In this document: in pieces, positions 16,151-25,101 of the stretch
How the letters are laid out: every line of letters begins with the position of its first letter
How positions within the stretch are numbered: position 1 is the first letter of the stretch
Assembly (NCBI RefSeq): GCF_017776525.1
Contig: NZ_JACVEW010000027.1
Span: forward strand, 1-39,040
Source: Marinobacterium alkalitolerans
GTDB lineage: Bacteria > Pseudomonadota > Gammaproteobacteria > Pseudomonadales > Balneatricaceae
Length of the DNA: 39,040 nucleotides
Direction: 5' to 3'
The notes under the pieces: model-generated
The model's input: the letters and a program-made list of their open reading frames with translations, nothing else
Told to the model about the DNA's origin: nothing
Databases searched by the model: none
Program-made: the position numbers and the translations under genes

Positions 16151-17178
16151 GCCAGTCAAGCAGCCGGGTCACGCTGGCACAGGGGGAAGGGGGGCTGGCC
16201 GCCCGCCAGCTGCTGGAATCCGTGTTCCTGTCAGCCTTCGATTGTCCGGAGCTGCGACAGCTTGAAGACCAGGCGCGGGCATCGCTTGCCGAGCTGTCAT
16301 TGTTGGGGGATCGGCTGGCGTTTACCACTGACAGTTACGTGGTCGATCCGATTGAGTTTCCCGGTGGGGATATCGGCACCCTGGCGGTTAACGGCACTCT
16401 CAATGATCTGGCGGTGGGGGGAGCAATTCCACGCTTTCTGAGTTGCGGCTTCATTCTGGAAGAAGGGCTGGAATTGGAGCTATTGCGCCGTATTACCCGT
16501 TCCATGGCTCAGGCCGCCCGAGCAGCCGGTGTGGCCATCGTGACCGGTGATACCAAGGTGGTACCCCGTGGCAAGGCCGACAAGGTGTTCATCAACACCA
16601 GTGGTATCGGAATCATTCCGGCCGGTATCCAGATGGCGGCGCGTCAGTGTGAACCCGGTGACGTGATTATCGTCAGCGGTACACTGGGCGATCACGGTGC
16701 CGCGATCATGCAGGCCCGCGGTGATCTGGGGCTTCAAGTGGATATCGCCAGTGACTGCCAGCCCTTGCATGAGCTGGTGCAACTGATGCTGACAGCCAGC
16801 CGGGACATTCACGCCATGCGAGATGCGACGCGCGGCGGTTTGGCGACCGTGTTAAGTGAGATGGCCGGCACCGCCGGAGTCGGTTTCCAGCTGGATGAAG
16901 ATGCACTGCCGATTCGGGCCGAAGTCAGAGGTGTATGCGAAATTCTGGGCCTGGATCCGGCCTATCTGGCCAACGAAGGGATGCTGGCAGCGGTGTTGCC
17001 GGAATCCGAAGCGGATGCGGTGCTGGCGGCCATGCGCAGACACCCGGCGGGTCAGGATGCCTGCCTGATCGGCCGGGTGGTCGATCAGTGGCCCGGCAAG
17101 GTACAGGTGAAAAGCCGCTTTGGCGGGCGTCGTCTACTGGAGCCGCTGACCGGCGCACAGCTGCCACGGATCTGTTAG
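16147..17178 (+). CDS. hypE: HypE, carbamoyl dehydratase
   Basis: A 343-residue HypE of the AIR-synthase/selenophosphate-synthetase fold. It accepts carbamoyl from HypF on its C-terminal Cys and dehydrates it with ATP to a thiocyanate, which donates cyanide to iron on HypC-HypD. The protein ends in PRIC, the required terminal Cys. 'FTTDSYVVDP' and 'VNGTLNDLAVGGA' in the N-terminal half and 'GDTKVVPRGKAD' are typical. The start overlaps hypD by four bases. It is the last gene of the operon and overlaps the convergent small membrane protein by four bases. Confidence 0.97.
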   Translation: MSQSSSRVTLAQGEGGLAARQLLESVFLSAFDCPELRQLEDQARASLAELSLLGDRLAFTTDSYVVDPIEFPGGDIGTLAVNGTLNDLAVGGAIPRFLSCGFILEEGLELELLRRITRSMAQAARAAGVAIVTGDTKVVPRGKADKVFINTSGIGIIPAGIQMAARQCEPGDVIIVSGTLGDHGAAIMQARGDLGLQVDIASDCQPLHELVQLMLTASRDIHAMRDATRGGLATVLSEMAGTAGVGFQLDEDALPIRAEVRGVCEILGLDPAYLANEGMLAAVLPESEADAVLAAMRRHPAGQDACLIGRVVDQWPGKVQVKSRFGGRRLLEPLTGAQLPRIC

Positions 17179-17369
17179 CGGGCGCCAGAGCCTTTGGGGC
17201 CAAACAGAAACCACAGGATCAGACCCAGCAGCGGCAGGATCAAAATGGCGACTACCCAGAAGACCTTGGCTGCCGTACTGGCGCGGCTCTGAATGGTTTT
17301 GATAATGGCCATCACATCCAGTATCAGCAAAATAAGCCCGAACAGGCCGGTCACTTCTACGCTCAACAT
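17175..17369 (-). CDS. Small PLD-nuclease-N-terminal-like membrane protein
   Basis: A 64-residue protein with two hydrophobic helices (about 7-25 and 36-56) and the ending 'LGLILWFLFGPKG', typical of the PLDc_N domain normally found at the N terminus of cardiolipin synthases but also as free small membrane proteins. 'FWVVAILILPLLG' is the other family segment. GGAG eight bases before the ATG supports the start. It converges on hypE with a four-base overlap. Role unknown. Confidence 0.78.
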   Translation of the reverse strand: MLSVEVTGLFGLILLILDVMAIIKTIQSRASTAAKVFWVVAILILPLLGLILWFLFGPKGSGAR

Positions 17370-17433
17370 CCTTGATACTCCATGGCAATAATGTCTTCAG
17401 GTGAAGTGTATAACACGGCTTCACCGGGGCGGG

Positions 17434-18855
17434 TCAAATCAGGGGCGCCAGCATGGGGGGCGCCTCATCCAGCATGGCTCGCAACCGTTCCAGCCCTTGC
17501 CGCAGAATGTCATCCGTTGGTGGCGGGGTAATACAGATGCGAACGGCCTGGGGTGCCGGCTGACTGCCGACACAGAAGGGATCGGACGCGATCAGGGTAA
17601 CGCCCTGTTTTTCCGCATGCTGAACGAACTCGGAAGCACGCCAGGGTTCAGGTAGTGGCAGCCAGGCGTTGAAGCCGCAGGGGTGTGACCGAACCGGATA
17701 GCCCGCCAGTACCTCCGACAGAATGTTCTGGCGTTGTTGCAGTGCCTGCCATTGCCAGTTCAACAGAACATCCGCATCGCTGCTGGTCAGCCAGCGGCAG
17801 GCCACCGCTCCCATCAGGCCGGGAGGCGCCCAGCATTGTGCTCTGAGTGCTGCACGCAGTTGTGGCATCAGATTGGCAGGCGCGCGCAGGGCGCCAAAGC
17901 GAAGCCCGCCCGCCAGCAATTTGGAGACGCTGAAAATATACAGGGCACGTTCCGGCGCCAGTTCAAACAGCGGCTTGCCGCGCAGGGTGGCAGGTACGAA
18001 CTGAACCCCGTCTTCCAGCAGCAGCATATCGTGCCGGCGGGCCACTTCTACGATGGCTTTTCGGCGTGCCAGTGACATGTGTTCGCCGCCGGGGTTGCTG
18101 TATTCGGGCATCAGGTACAAAAGGCGTATGCGCTGCTGCTGGCACAGGCGCTCCAGCGCATCGGGCCGAATACCTTCGCTGTCAGTGGGGACCGGCAAGT
18201 GTTTCAGCCCCAGCTGGCGTGCGGCGGCAATCATGCCGGGGTAGGTGAGAGCTGCCGAGGCGACCGCTTCACCGGGCTTGATCAGGGCCTGAAGGGTCAG
18301 AAAATCCGCATGCTGGCCCCCCTCGGTGACGATCATCTCTTCGGGCGCGATACTCAGTCCCTGCTGCGCCAGCCATGCACTCAACTGCTCGCGCTGCTCA
18401 AGGCAGCCTTGCTCAGGTTGATAGTTCAGGGCGGTCTGCAGCGCTTCCGGCATCTGTGACAACTGCTCCATCATCGCCGAGAGCTGCTGCTGGCGCAGTG
18501 GATTGGGGATGGGCACGCTCAGTGACAGGTCGATGCTGTCCTGGCCGGCACGGGTAAGGTGGTGAAAATTGGGGGCCTGTTCTTGAGTGCCGCGCACACG
18601 TGTACCACTGCCAACCTTGGCCTCCACCAGGCCACGACGCTCGGCTTCCCGGTAGGCGCGGGTCACGGTACCCACCGTCACCTGAAGCGCATCGGCCAGC
18701 AGGCGCTGAGGGGGCAGACGATCACCCGGTTTGATTGCACCTGAGGCGATGTCCTGTGCCAGTTGTTCTACCAGCGCCTTGTACATTGGCGGCGAGGAGG
18801 CAGACAGGTCGGGAAGCCAGTGACACCGCTGGCGTGCGCGCTCTTGCAGGTCCAT
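17434..18855 (-). CDS. MocR-type regulator (GntR DNA-binding domain fused to aminotransferase fold)
   Basis: A 473-residue MocR/PdxR-family regulator. The N-terminal GntR winged helix (about 22-88) contains 'GDRLPPQRLLADALQV' and 'TVTRAYREAERRGLV'. The rest is a fold-type I aminotransferase domain with 'PEYSNPGG', 'LLLEDGVQF' and the PLP lysine K312 in 'IFSVSKLLAGGLRFG'. Such proteins sense PLP or its aldimine with an amino compound and rarely catalyse. ATG 18855 has GGAG seven bases upstream and is preferred to the TTG at 18873. It is divergent from a LysE-type exporter, a common MocR arrangement, so control of that exporter is the simplest reading. Confidence 0.92.
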   Translation of the reverse strand: MDLQERARQRCHWLPDLSASSPPMYKALVEQLAQDIASGAIKPGDRLPPQRLLADALQVTVGTVTRAYREAERRGLVEAKVGSGTRVRGTQEQAPNFHHLTRAGQDSIDLSLSVPIPNPLRQQQLSAMMEQLSQMPEALQTALNYQPEQGCLEQREQLSAWLAQQGLSIAPEEMIVTEGGQHADFLTLQALIKPGEAVASAALTYPGMIAAARQLGLKHLPVPTDSEGIRPDALERLCQQQRIRLLYLMPEYSNPGGEHMSLARRKAIVEVARRHDMLLLEDGVQFVPATLRGKPLFELAPERALYIFSVSKLLAGGLRFGALRAPANLMPQLRAALRAQCWAPPGLMGAVACRWLTSSDADVLLNWQWQALQQRQNILSEVLAGYPVRSHPCGFNAWLPLPEPWRASEFVQHAEKQGVTLIASDPFCVGSQPAPQAVRICITPPPTDDILRQGLERLRAMLDEAPPMLAPLI

Positions 18856-18873
18856 GAAGTCTCTCCAGTCCAA

Positions 18874-19020
18874 TTGTCAGGGTGACATTAGATTGTATCG
18901 GTCACAAAGTAAACATTGCTCAAACAATCATGCGGTAATAAAGTTTATTGTATCGGTTCAATGGTGAATTTATGCCGATTTTCTCCCGAAAGAACCCCTA
19001 CAATTAAGGATATCACCGCC
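18874..19020. promoter_or_regulatory. MocR/LysE divergent control region with ATTGTATCGGT direct repeat
   Basis: The 11-base sequence ATTGTATCGGT occurs twice in the same orientation, at 18892-18902 and 18947-18957, 55 bp apart from start to start. MocR regulators typically bind direct repeats as head-to-tail domain-swapped dimers, so this pair is a good operator candidate. The repeat is seen directly; the binding is inferred. Confidence 0.6.
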
Positions 19021-19635
19021 ATGAACGCCCCCTTTAGCGAACTGCTTCCGCTGATCGGGCCTGCTTCGGTGTTCGCGTTTACCATGACGGCGACACCCGG
19101 GCCCAACAATATGATGCTGACGGCATCCGGTGCCAACTTCGGCTTCCGCCGCACACTGCCCCATATTTTCGGGGTCGTGATCGGCTGCCTGGTACTGCTG
19201 GCGGCCGTGGCGCTCGGGCTTGGGGCCGTGTTTGAGCAGTGGCCGCAGCTGCAGACGGTGTTGAAAGTGATTGGTGGTGCCTACCTGTTGTGGCTGGCCT
19301 GGAAAATAGCCTCTGCACCTCCGCCGGCGGCAGCAGATGATCAGGGCAAGCCGCTGACATTCTGGCAGGCCGCGGCGTTCCAGTTTGCCAACCCCAAGGC
19401 CTGGATCATGTCGATTTCAGGTGTGGCGTCTTTTACCCTGGCGGGTGATGCGTTCGTGGCTTCGGCGCTGTTGCTGATGGGCCTGATGGTGGCGGTGAGC
19501 ATTCCGTCGATTTCGATCTGGGCCGGGTTTGGCGTCATGATCGGACGGCTGCTCACCACGGCTCGCCATTGGCGCTACTTCAATATCAGTATGGGCGCTC
19601 TGACGGCCGCATGTGTGGCCATGATTGTCGCCTGA
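19021..19635 (+). CDS. LysE-family amino-acid exporter
   Basis: A 204-residue inner-membrane protein of the LysE/RhtB family with about six hydrophobic helices and the family motif TPGPNN at residues 25-30. 'GGAYLLWLAWK' and 'FQFANPKAWIMSISG' are the other conserved segments. It would export an amino acid or derivative by proton exchange. The start is set at ATG 19021, which gives the usual N terminus and has AAGGA ten bases upstream. The divergent MocR regulator suggests induction by an amino compound. It abuts the convergent chemoreceptor gene with no spacer. Confidence 0.9.
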   Translation: MNAPFSELLPLIGPASVFAFTMTATPGPNNMMLTASGANFGFRRTLPHIFGVVIGCLVLLAAVALGLGAVFEQWPQLQTVLKVIGGAYLLWLAWKIASAPPPAAADDQGKPLTFWQAAAFQFANPKAWIMSISGVASFTLAGDAFVASALLLMGLMVAVSIPSISIWAGFGVMIGRLLTTARHWRYFNISMGALTAACVAMIVA

Positions 19636-21189
19636 TCACCGCTTGAAGCCGGTGACCAGCTCGTGCATGTCACTGGAGAGCTTGCGCAATTCCCGGGTGG
19701 TATTGGCTGACTCACCGGCTTCCTCAAGGCTTTCATTGGACAGGTTGGAGATATTGACGACCTGTTGGCTGATATCTTCCGAAACCTGAGCCTGCTCCTC
19801 AATGGCCGTGGCCATCTGCAGCGACATGTTGGCAATGCTGCCCATCCGTTCGGCAATATCGTTCAGCAGTTGTTCGGCTTCTTTTACCTGAGCCAGACCG
19901 TCAGCCGCTTCGGTTTCACCTTCCTTTGCGACTTCGACCGAGCGCCGTGCGCGTGACTGGAGTTCGGTGACGATGCCGTGGATCTCCTGAGTTGAGCCGC
20001 GCGTTCTCAATGCCAGCTCACGCACTTCATCGGCGACAACCGCGAACCCGCGACCATGCTCACCGGCACGTGCGGCTTCGATGGCGGCGTTCAGTGCCAG
20101 CAGATTGGTCTGATCAGCGATTTGCTCAATAATCTCAGCGGCCTGCGCAATCTGTTCCGTCTGCTCGGAAAGGGCGGTGACGGACTCGGAAATGCCGTGA
20201 ACGGTTTCACCGAGGTGAGCAATTGATCGACTGGTGGTTGAGGCCAGCTCACGGCCCTTCAGTGCCGTGGTGTTGGAGCTGTCGGCATGCTCTGCGGTTT
20301 CCTGCACATGCCCCGAAACTTCATTGATGGTAGCGCTCATCTGATGCATGGCCGCTGCCACCTGGTCGGTTTCATGCTGCTGCTTGCGCATGGCTTCAAA
20401 TGCCCGCTCGCTCTTTTCCAGGCTGCCGGACGCCTTGCTGTTCAGGGTCTGGGAGACTTCATCAATACGTGTGAGCACTGTATCCAGGTGGGCGCTTTCA
20501 CTGAGAATGGCGACCTGCAACTCAGCAAACTTGCCGCTGTCGTCGGTATAGGTCGCCGCGGCAACAGGATGACGAAAGGCTCTGGGCATCAGGCCAAGCA
20601 GCTTGTCCAGCTTGTGTTTGCATTGCTGTTGCTGCAGTGCCAGCGAGCCTGCAGATGCAGCGGCCAGCAGTCCCATAGCCGGCAGGGTGTAGCCGGATGT
20701 GCTGAGCAGAGCACTGCCCAGAAGGCCTGCGCCCAGGGTGATCCAAGGCCAGGGCAGCTGCAGGTTGGAGGGGGCTTTGCCGCGTTTGTTGATCGCGCTG
20801 TAGACCGCCTCGGCACGGGCGACATCCTTGCGTGAAGGGCAGACACGCACCGATTCATAGCCAATGGTTTGTCCGCCTTCGGTGATCGGCGTGACATAGG
20901 CATTGACCCAATAGAAATCACCATTCTTACAACGGTTCTTTACCAGCCCCATCCACGGTCGGCCGGCCTTGAGGTGCTCCCACATGATCTGGAAGGCCGC
21001 TTCGGGCATGTCGGGGTGACGGACCAGATTGTGCGGCTGGCCGAGCAGTTCATCGCGTGAAAAACCACTGATGTTGATGAAGACATCGTTGCAGTGAGTG
21101 ATGTTGCCTTGAACATCCGTCGTGGAGATCAGCTTGTCATGAGGCTCAAGACGACGCTCATTGGTGGTGACGGGCAGGTTCTTTCTCAT
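19636..21189 (-). CDS. PAS-containing (Aer-like) methyl-accepting chemotaxis protein
   Basis: A 517-residue chemoreceptor. An N-terminal cytoplasmic PAS domain (about 18-118) contains '[13 protein letters not shown]' and '[20 protein letters not shown]', as in Aer, where it binds FAD and reports redox state. A hydrophobic stretch at about 148-186 can form a membrane hairpin. The signalling domain has the conserved tip '[20 protein letters not shown]'. There is no periplasmic sensor domain and no clear CheR-docking pentapeptide at the C terminus. A ribosome site AGGA lies ten bases before the ATG. It is separated from the gene upstream by 234 bases that contain its own promoter candidates. Confidence 0.92.
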   Translation of the reverse strand: MRKNLPVTTNERRLEPHDKLISTTDVQGNITHCNDVFINISGFSRDELLGQPHNLVRHPDMPEAAFQIMWEHLKAGRPWMGLVKNRCKNGDFYWVNAYVTPITEGGQTIGYESVRVCPSRKDVARAEAVYSAINKRGKAPSNLQLPWPWITLGAGLLGSALLSTSGYTLPAMGLLAAASAGSLALQQQQCKHKLDKLLGLMPRAFRHPVAAATYTDDSGKFAELQVAILSESAHLDTVLTRIDEVSQTLNSKASGSLEKSERAFEAMRKQQHETDQVAAAMHQMSATINEVSGHVQETAEHADSSNTTALKGRELASTTSRSIAHLGETVHGISESVTALSEQTEQIAQAAEIIEQIADQTNLLALNAAIEAARAGEHGRGFAVVADEVRELALRTRGSTQEIHGIVTELQSRARRSVEVAKEGETEAADGLAQVKEAEQLLNDIAERMGSIANMSLQMATAIEEQAQVSEDISQQVVNISNLSNESLEEAGESANTTRELRKLSSDMHELVTGFKR

Positions 21190-21369
21190 GGCTACCGGGT
21201 CCTGCGTTGTGTGTCTTTCAGCCCCGGTTGTCTGGGCATGCTCGTATCGTTATTGGGTGGGGGCTGGCCTGCGCACAAGATTGCTGCGGTGAGGCAAATA
21301 GTTGTTTAATTATAGTCGATATCAAAAAAGAGCATGCGTCCACGCAAGTGGAAATTATAAAAGGGCGCA

Positions 21370-21397
21370 ATTCTATGCATTTCTGCTTGTGAGTCAA
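21370..21397 (-). promoter_or_regulatory. Candidate sigma-70 promoter for the chemoreceptor gene
   Basis: On the minus strand TTGACT (21397-21392) and TAGAAT (21375-21370) are separated by 16 bases, each matching five of six consensus positions. Two further perfect TATAAT hexamers lie downstream (21359-21354 and 21314-21309) without a good -35 element, so the exact start site is open. No sigma-28 flagellar promoter pattern was found. Confidence 0.45.
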
Positions 21398-21423
21398 CGC
21401 AACTTTTTGGTCATACCTTTATG

Positions 21424-22296
21424 TTAGGGCGTTTTTGATACCAGTATGCAGGGTAGAAGATGTGCCGGCAGTCGCTCGGGTTGATCAGGGTCTGCCGCCG
21501 TAAGGAGTACGGCTGCGACCATGCCGCGAGCACTGGAGTCTCCGCCTGCCAGAACGTTTTCTTTCATTAGCGGCTCGAGGCTGGTAAAGCGGGCAACCAG
21601 ATGGAGGATGCCCGGCAAACCGTGCCGGGTATCACAGGCAATGCCAAATCGGCGTAATGTGTGCCGTGTGTCTTCACCGGCAGATGCGAGCCCCTCGGTA
21701 GCCAGCGTCTGGAGTTCAGGTGGCAGTTGATCGAGGTGACGCTCAAGAGAGCGGATCAGGTCACGGCCTGACAGCACATCGATCAACACCCGGGCGAAAT
21801 AGTGCGCCGTTTGAATGGTCAGTTCGGAGTCGTGAGTGGCACTGACGGCAGCGGTGACCTGATCCAGGTAATCGTCCCGGTCTTTCGCCAGTGTCAGCGG
21901 CGCGATCATGCGAATCACGGCTGACAGCTCGGTTGAGCTGGAGGCGGCCGGCGCGCGCCCGTGTTCAAGGCGCTCGAGAGTGGTCACCGTCGCCTTGTCC
22001 TGATAGCCGGTGTAGTGCTGCATGAAGCTGGCCCAGGCACGCTGGTAGTGTTCCTGCTCAATTCTGGGGTGCTGGCGGCAGTACTCAACCAGATGAACCA
22101 GCTGGTCGCCATAATGGGTTTGCTCGCCCGCCTGGCGGATGCCATGCCAATGGCTCATGGGGGCATGCAGGCGGTTTAAGTCGAGAGGCTCGCGATCGAG
22201 CAGGTCGGTGTCATAGATCCAGTGCAGACCGAGTGCATGGCTGTCGGCGATGAGCGCAGCCTTGAAAAGACGGTCGGCGATCTCACGTGTAAACAT
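21424..22296 (-). CDS. ADP-ribosylglycohydrolase-fold protein (J1-crystallin-like)
   Basis: A 290-residue all-helical protein with the overall pattern of the ADP-ribosylglycohydrolase (ARH) family: 'ADSHALGLHWIYD' near the N terminus and 'VLAGGDSSARGMV' near the C terminus. The metal-binding signatures are altered. The usual TDDT segment is not seen ('HYGDQLV' occupies the region), and the late GGDxDT motif reads GGDSSA, keeping one Asp. Hydrolysis of ADP-ribose is therefore uncertain, as in the crystallin-like branch. ATG 22296 is chosen because AGAGGG lies eight bases before it; an in-frame ATG 24 bases further out lacks a site. Confidence 0.75.
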   Translation of the reverse strand: MFTREIADRLFKAALIADSHALGLHWIYDTDLLDREPLDLNRLHAPMSHWHGIRQAGEQTHYGDQLVHLVEYCRQHPRIEQEHYQRAWASFMQHYTGYQDKATVTTLERLEHGRAPAASSSTELSAVIRMIAPLTLAKDRDDYLDQVTAAVSATHDSELTIQTAHYFARVLIDVLSGRDLIRSLERHLDQLPPELQTLATEGLASAGEDTRHTLRRFGIACDTRHGLPGILHLVARFTSLEPLMKENVLAGGDSSARGMVAAVLLTAADPDQPERLPAHLLPCILVSKTP

Positions 22297-22347
22297 GCGG
22301 TGGACCCTCTGTATATGCACTGGAAGTGTAGCAAAACCGGAAAAGGC

Positions 22348-22380
22348 GCAAAAAAATACCGGCCTAGCGGGCCGGTAAAA
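22348..22380 (-). terminator. Intrinsic terminator of ndh
   Basis: ACCGGCC (22358-22364) and GGCCGGT (22370-22376) form a GC-rich stem with a five-base loop. On the minus strand it is followed by a run of seven T (22356-22350). It lies 34 bases after the ndh stop codon, the usual place. Confidence 0.85.
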
Positions 22381-22409
22381 CGCTCATTGCCGTGAATGAC
22401 TCGAAAGGG

Positions 22410-23717
22410 TTAATGCAGCTTGAGTCGGGGTCTGATCACCTTATTTATGCGGTCTACCAGCGTGATCAAGAAGGTTTTGATGTACCCGTGTACCGCCAGT
22501 TGGTGCAGACGATAGAGTGACACGTATACGACCCGGGCCAGACGGCCTTCCACCATCAGACTGCCACTGGTGAGGTTGCCCATCAGGCTGCCCACGGTGC
22601 TGAAGCGGCTCAGTGACACCAGAGATCCGTAATCCTTGTACTCGTAATCGGGGATGGGCTCATCACGCAGGATGCGGTTGAAGTGCTTGTAGATATGACT
22701 GGCCATCTGGTGGGCGGCCTGAGCACGTGGAGGCACGTTACCTGACCCGTCCGGTCTGGGGCAGGCGGCGCAATCACCCAGTGCAAAGATGCGCTTGTCC
22801 AGCGTGGTTTGCAGGGTCGGGTTCACCACCAGTTGATTGATGCGGTTGCACTCCAGTCCGTCCAGTTGCGCCAGAAAATCGGGTGCGCGTATCCCTGCGG
22901 CCCAGACTTTAAGCTGCGCTTCGATGACCTCGCCTTCATCCGTGACCAGTCCGGCCTTATTCACGGAGGTGATGCGGGTGTTTTCACGCACATTTACGCC
23001 GAGTTTGCTCAACTCTGACCGGGCTGCTGACGAGATGCGTTCGGGCAGTGCGGGCAGGATACTGGGGCCTGCTTCCACCAGCACCACATCGAGGCGATCA
23101 CGTTCGAGTTTCGATATGCCATAGGCCGCCAGTTCCTTGGCTGCGTTGAAGAGTTCAGCGGACAGCTCGACGCCGGTCGCTCCGGCTCCCACAATCGCAA
23201 TACGCAGGCGCTGGTCAGGGCTGTTGCTGGCCTTGAGGTAGGCTTCCAGCAAGGTGCGGCGGAACTGCTCCGCTTCGTTGCGGCAATCAAGGAAGGTGCA
23301 GTGCTCTGCAACCCCTTCAACCCCGAAGTCATTGGTCACGCTGCCAACGGCCATGATCAGGTAGTCATAGTACAGCGTGCGGGCCGGCAGCAGTGTTTGA
23401 CCATCCTGTCCTTTTACTTCGGCCAGATGAATGCATCGCTGATCGCGATTGAGGCTTTCCATGCGGCCCACCTGGAACTTGAAGCCGGCGCTGCGGGCCT
23501 GAGCGGAGTAGCTCAGTTCGTCGATGCCGGCATCCAGAGAGCCCGTTGCCACTTCGTGCAGCAAAGGTTTCCAGATATGGGTGGTTTCGGCGTCGATCAG
23601 CGTGACCTTGAGGCCCTTGCGGCGGTACTTGCGGGACAGGCGTGTGGCCAGCTCAAGACCACCGGCACCGCCCCCCACGATAACCACGTGCTGGTGTAGG
23701 GCTGATTGTTTTTCCAT
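22410..23717 (-). CDS. ndh: Type II NADH dehydrogenase (NDH-2)
   Basis: A 435-residue NDH-2, a peripheral membrane flavoprotein that oxidises NADH and reduces quinone without pumping protons. It has two dinucleotide-binding motifs, 'VVIVGGGAGGLELATRL' (FAD, from residue 11) and 'IAIVGAGATGVELSAEL' (NADH), 'HIWKPLLHEVATGSLD' after the first fold, and the FAD-contacting 'IFALGDCA'. The C-terminal helices ('YRLHQLAVHGYIKTFL') serve for membrane attachment. GGAGG precedes the ATG by about eleven bases. It is transcribed away from ercA, leaving a 220-bp control region, and ends at a clear terminator. Confidence 0.95.
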   Translation of the reverse strand: MEKQSALHQHVVIVGGGAGGLELATRLSRKYRRKGLKVTLIDAETTHIWKPLLHEVATGSLDAGIDELSYSAQARSAGFKFQVGRMESLNRDQRCIHLAEVKGQDGQTLLPARTLYYDYLIMAVGSVTNDFGVEGVAEHCTFLDCRNEAEQFRRTLLEAYLKASNSPDQRLRIAIVGAGATGVELSAELFNAAKELAAYGISKLERDRLDVVLVEAGPSILPALPERISSAARSELSKLGVNVRENTRITSVNKAGLVTDEGEVIEAQLKVWAAGIRAPDFLAQLDGLECNRINQLVVNPTLQTTLDKRIFALGDCAACPRPDGSGNVPPRAQAAHQMASHIYKHFNRILRDEPIPDYEYKDYGSLVSLSRFSTVGSLMGNLTSGSLMVEGRLARVVYVSLYRLHQLAVHGYIKTFLITLVDRINKVIRPRLKLH

Positions 23718-23815
23718 GTCGGAATTGTCCTCCTTTCCCTGATGCAGCGCAGTGCTGCCTTGGCGAGAGTTTATGAGGACAATGGTATCTAATACTAAAG
23801 CATAAAGATGCGACG

Positions 23816-23883
23816 GAATGTGCAGTTTTGTGACATTTTGTGCACCTTTGTAGACTGTTCGGCTGCGGGCGGCTCAGTATAAT
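23816..23883 (+). promoter_or_regulatory. 10-bp-phased TTTTGTG repeats and TATAAT upstream of ercA
   Basis: TTTTGTG occurs at 23826-23832 and 23836-23842, with weaker copies GAATGTG at 23816-23822 and CTTTGTA at 23846-23852, so four elements are spaced exactly 10 bp apart on one face of the helix. A perfect TATAAT lies at 23878-23883, 55 bases before the ercA ATG, with no good -35 hexamer, as expected for an activator-dependent promoter. The regulator is unknown; a LuxR-type response regulator of the AgmR/ErbR kind would fit the neighbourhood. Confidence 0.5.
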
Positions 23884-23937
23884 GAGACCAATAACAATAA
23901 TGATGATGCGGGGCCTGCACCCGTTAGAGGCTGAAGT

Positions 23938-25101
23938 ATGAGTTCTGACATCTCCCGTCTGCGCAAGTTTGTCTCACCCGAGATCATTTTTGGCAGTGGT
24001 GCCCGCAAAACCGTTGCCAACTATGCCAGCACCTTTGGTGCCCGCAAGGTCATGGTTGTATCTGACCCCGGTGTTGAAGCTGCCGGCTGGGTCGATGAAA
24101 TCGAAACGCTGCTGGCCGAGCAATGTATCCCCTGTGTCCGCTTTACCGATGTGAGCCCCAATCCCCGCGTTGAGCAGATCATGCGGGGCGCGGAGCTGTA
24201 TCGTGAGCAGGGCTGCAACGTGATTGTGGCGGTGGGGGGCGGCAGCCCGATGGACTGTGCCAAGGGGATCGGAATTGTCAGTACGCACGGACGCAGCATT
24301 ATTGAATTTGAAGGTGTGGATCGGATTGAGAGCCCGATACCGCCGCTGATCTTCATTCCGACCACAGCGGGCACTTCGGCCGATGTGTCACAGTTCGCGA
24401 TCATCTCCAACACCGAAGAGCGCTTCAAGTTTTCCATCGTCAGCAAATCCGTGGTGCCGGACGTGGCCCTGATCGATCCCGATACCACACGCACCATGGA
24501 CAGCTTTCTGACAGCCTGCACCGGCGTGGATGCGCTGGTACATGCCATAGAAGCCTTCGTCTCCACCGGCAGCGGAGCGCTGACGGACATGCACGCGCTG
24601 GATGCGATCCGGCTGATCAATACCCACTTGGCGCTGCTGGTAGAGCAGCCTGAAGATGGCCACTTGCGTGAGCAGGTGATGCTGGGGTCGATGAAAGCGG
24701 GGCTGGCCTTCTCCAACGCCATTCTCGGTGCGGTACACGCCATGTCCCACAGCCTGGGAGGCTATCTGGATCTGCCGCACGGCCTGTGCAACGCCATGCT
24801 GCTGGAGCATGTGATCGACTACAACTACAGCGCCGCCACGGATCGGTTCCGCGTAGTGGCTGAAACCATGGGGATTGACCCGCGCGGGCTGAGTCAGTCC
24901 CAGATCAAGCGACGCCTGATGCAGCATGTGATTGCCCTGAAGCGCGAGGTGGGCCTGTATCAGAGCCTGGCCGAGCAGGGCGTGCACATTACCGATATTC
25001 CTTACCTGAGCCAGAATGCGATCAAGGATCCCTGTATTCTGACCAACCCGCGCAAATCCAACCGGCGTGATGTTGAGGCCGTGTATGAAGAAGCCCTCTG
25101 A
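23938..25101 (+). CDS. ercA: ErcA-like iron-containing alcohol dehydrogenase
   Basis: A 387-residue group III (iron-dependent) alcohol dehydrogenase. The NAD-binding loop is 'AVGGGSPMDCAKG' (98-110). Metal ligands are D198 and H202 in 'DALVHAIEAF', H267 in 'GAVHAMSHSLGG' and H281 in 'LPHGLCNA'. Its sequence and the overlapping hybrid kinase gene match the ercA-ercS pair of Pseudomonas, where ErcA takes part in controlling PQQ-dependent ethanol oxidation rather than bulk catabolism. The stop overlaps the ercS start by 17 bases. A TATAAT lies 55 bases upstream behind phased repeats. Confidence 0.88.
   Translation: MSSDISRLRKFVSPEIIFGSGARKTVANYASTFGARKVMVVSDPGVEAAGWVDEIETLLAEQCIPCVRFTDVSPNPRVEQIMRGAELYREQGCNVIVAVGGGSPMDCAKGIGIVSTHGRSIIEFEGVDRIESPIPPLIFIPTTAGTSADVSQFAIISNTEERFKFSIVSKSVVPDVALIDPDTTRTMDSFLTACTGVDALVHAIEAFVSTGSGALTDMHALDAIRLINTHLALLVEQPEDGHLREQVMLGSMKAGLAFSNAILGAVHAMSHSLGGYLDLPHGLCNAMLLEHVIDYNYSAATDRFRVVAETMGIDPRGLSQSQIKRRLMQHVIALKREVGLYQSLAEQGVHITDIPYLSQNAIKDPCILTNPRKSNRRDVEAVYEEAL

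Noticed and set aside
19636-19655. Small TCACCG/CGGTGA hairpin at the LysE/chemoreceptor junction as a terminator
   Set aside because: Only six base pairs, inside the chemoreceptor's last codons, and no T tract on either strand.
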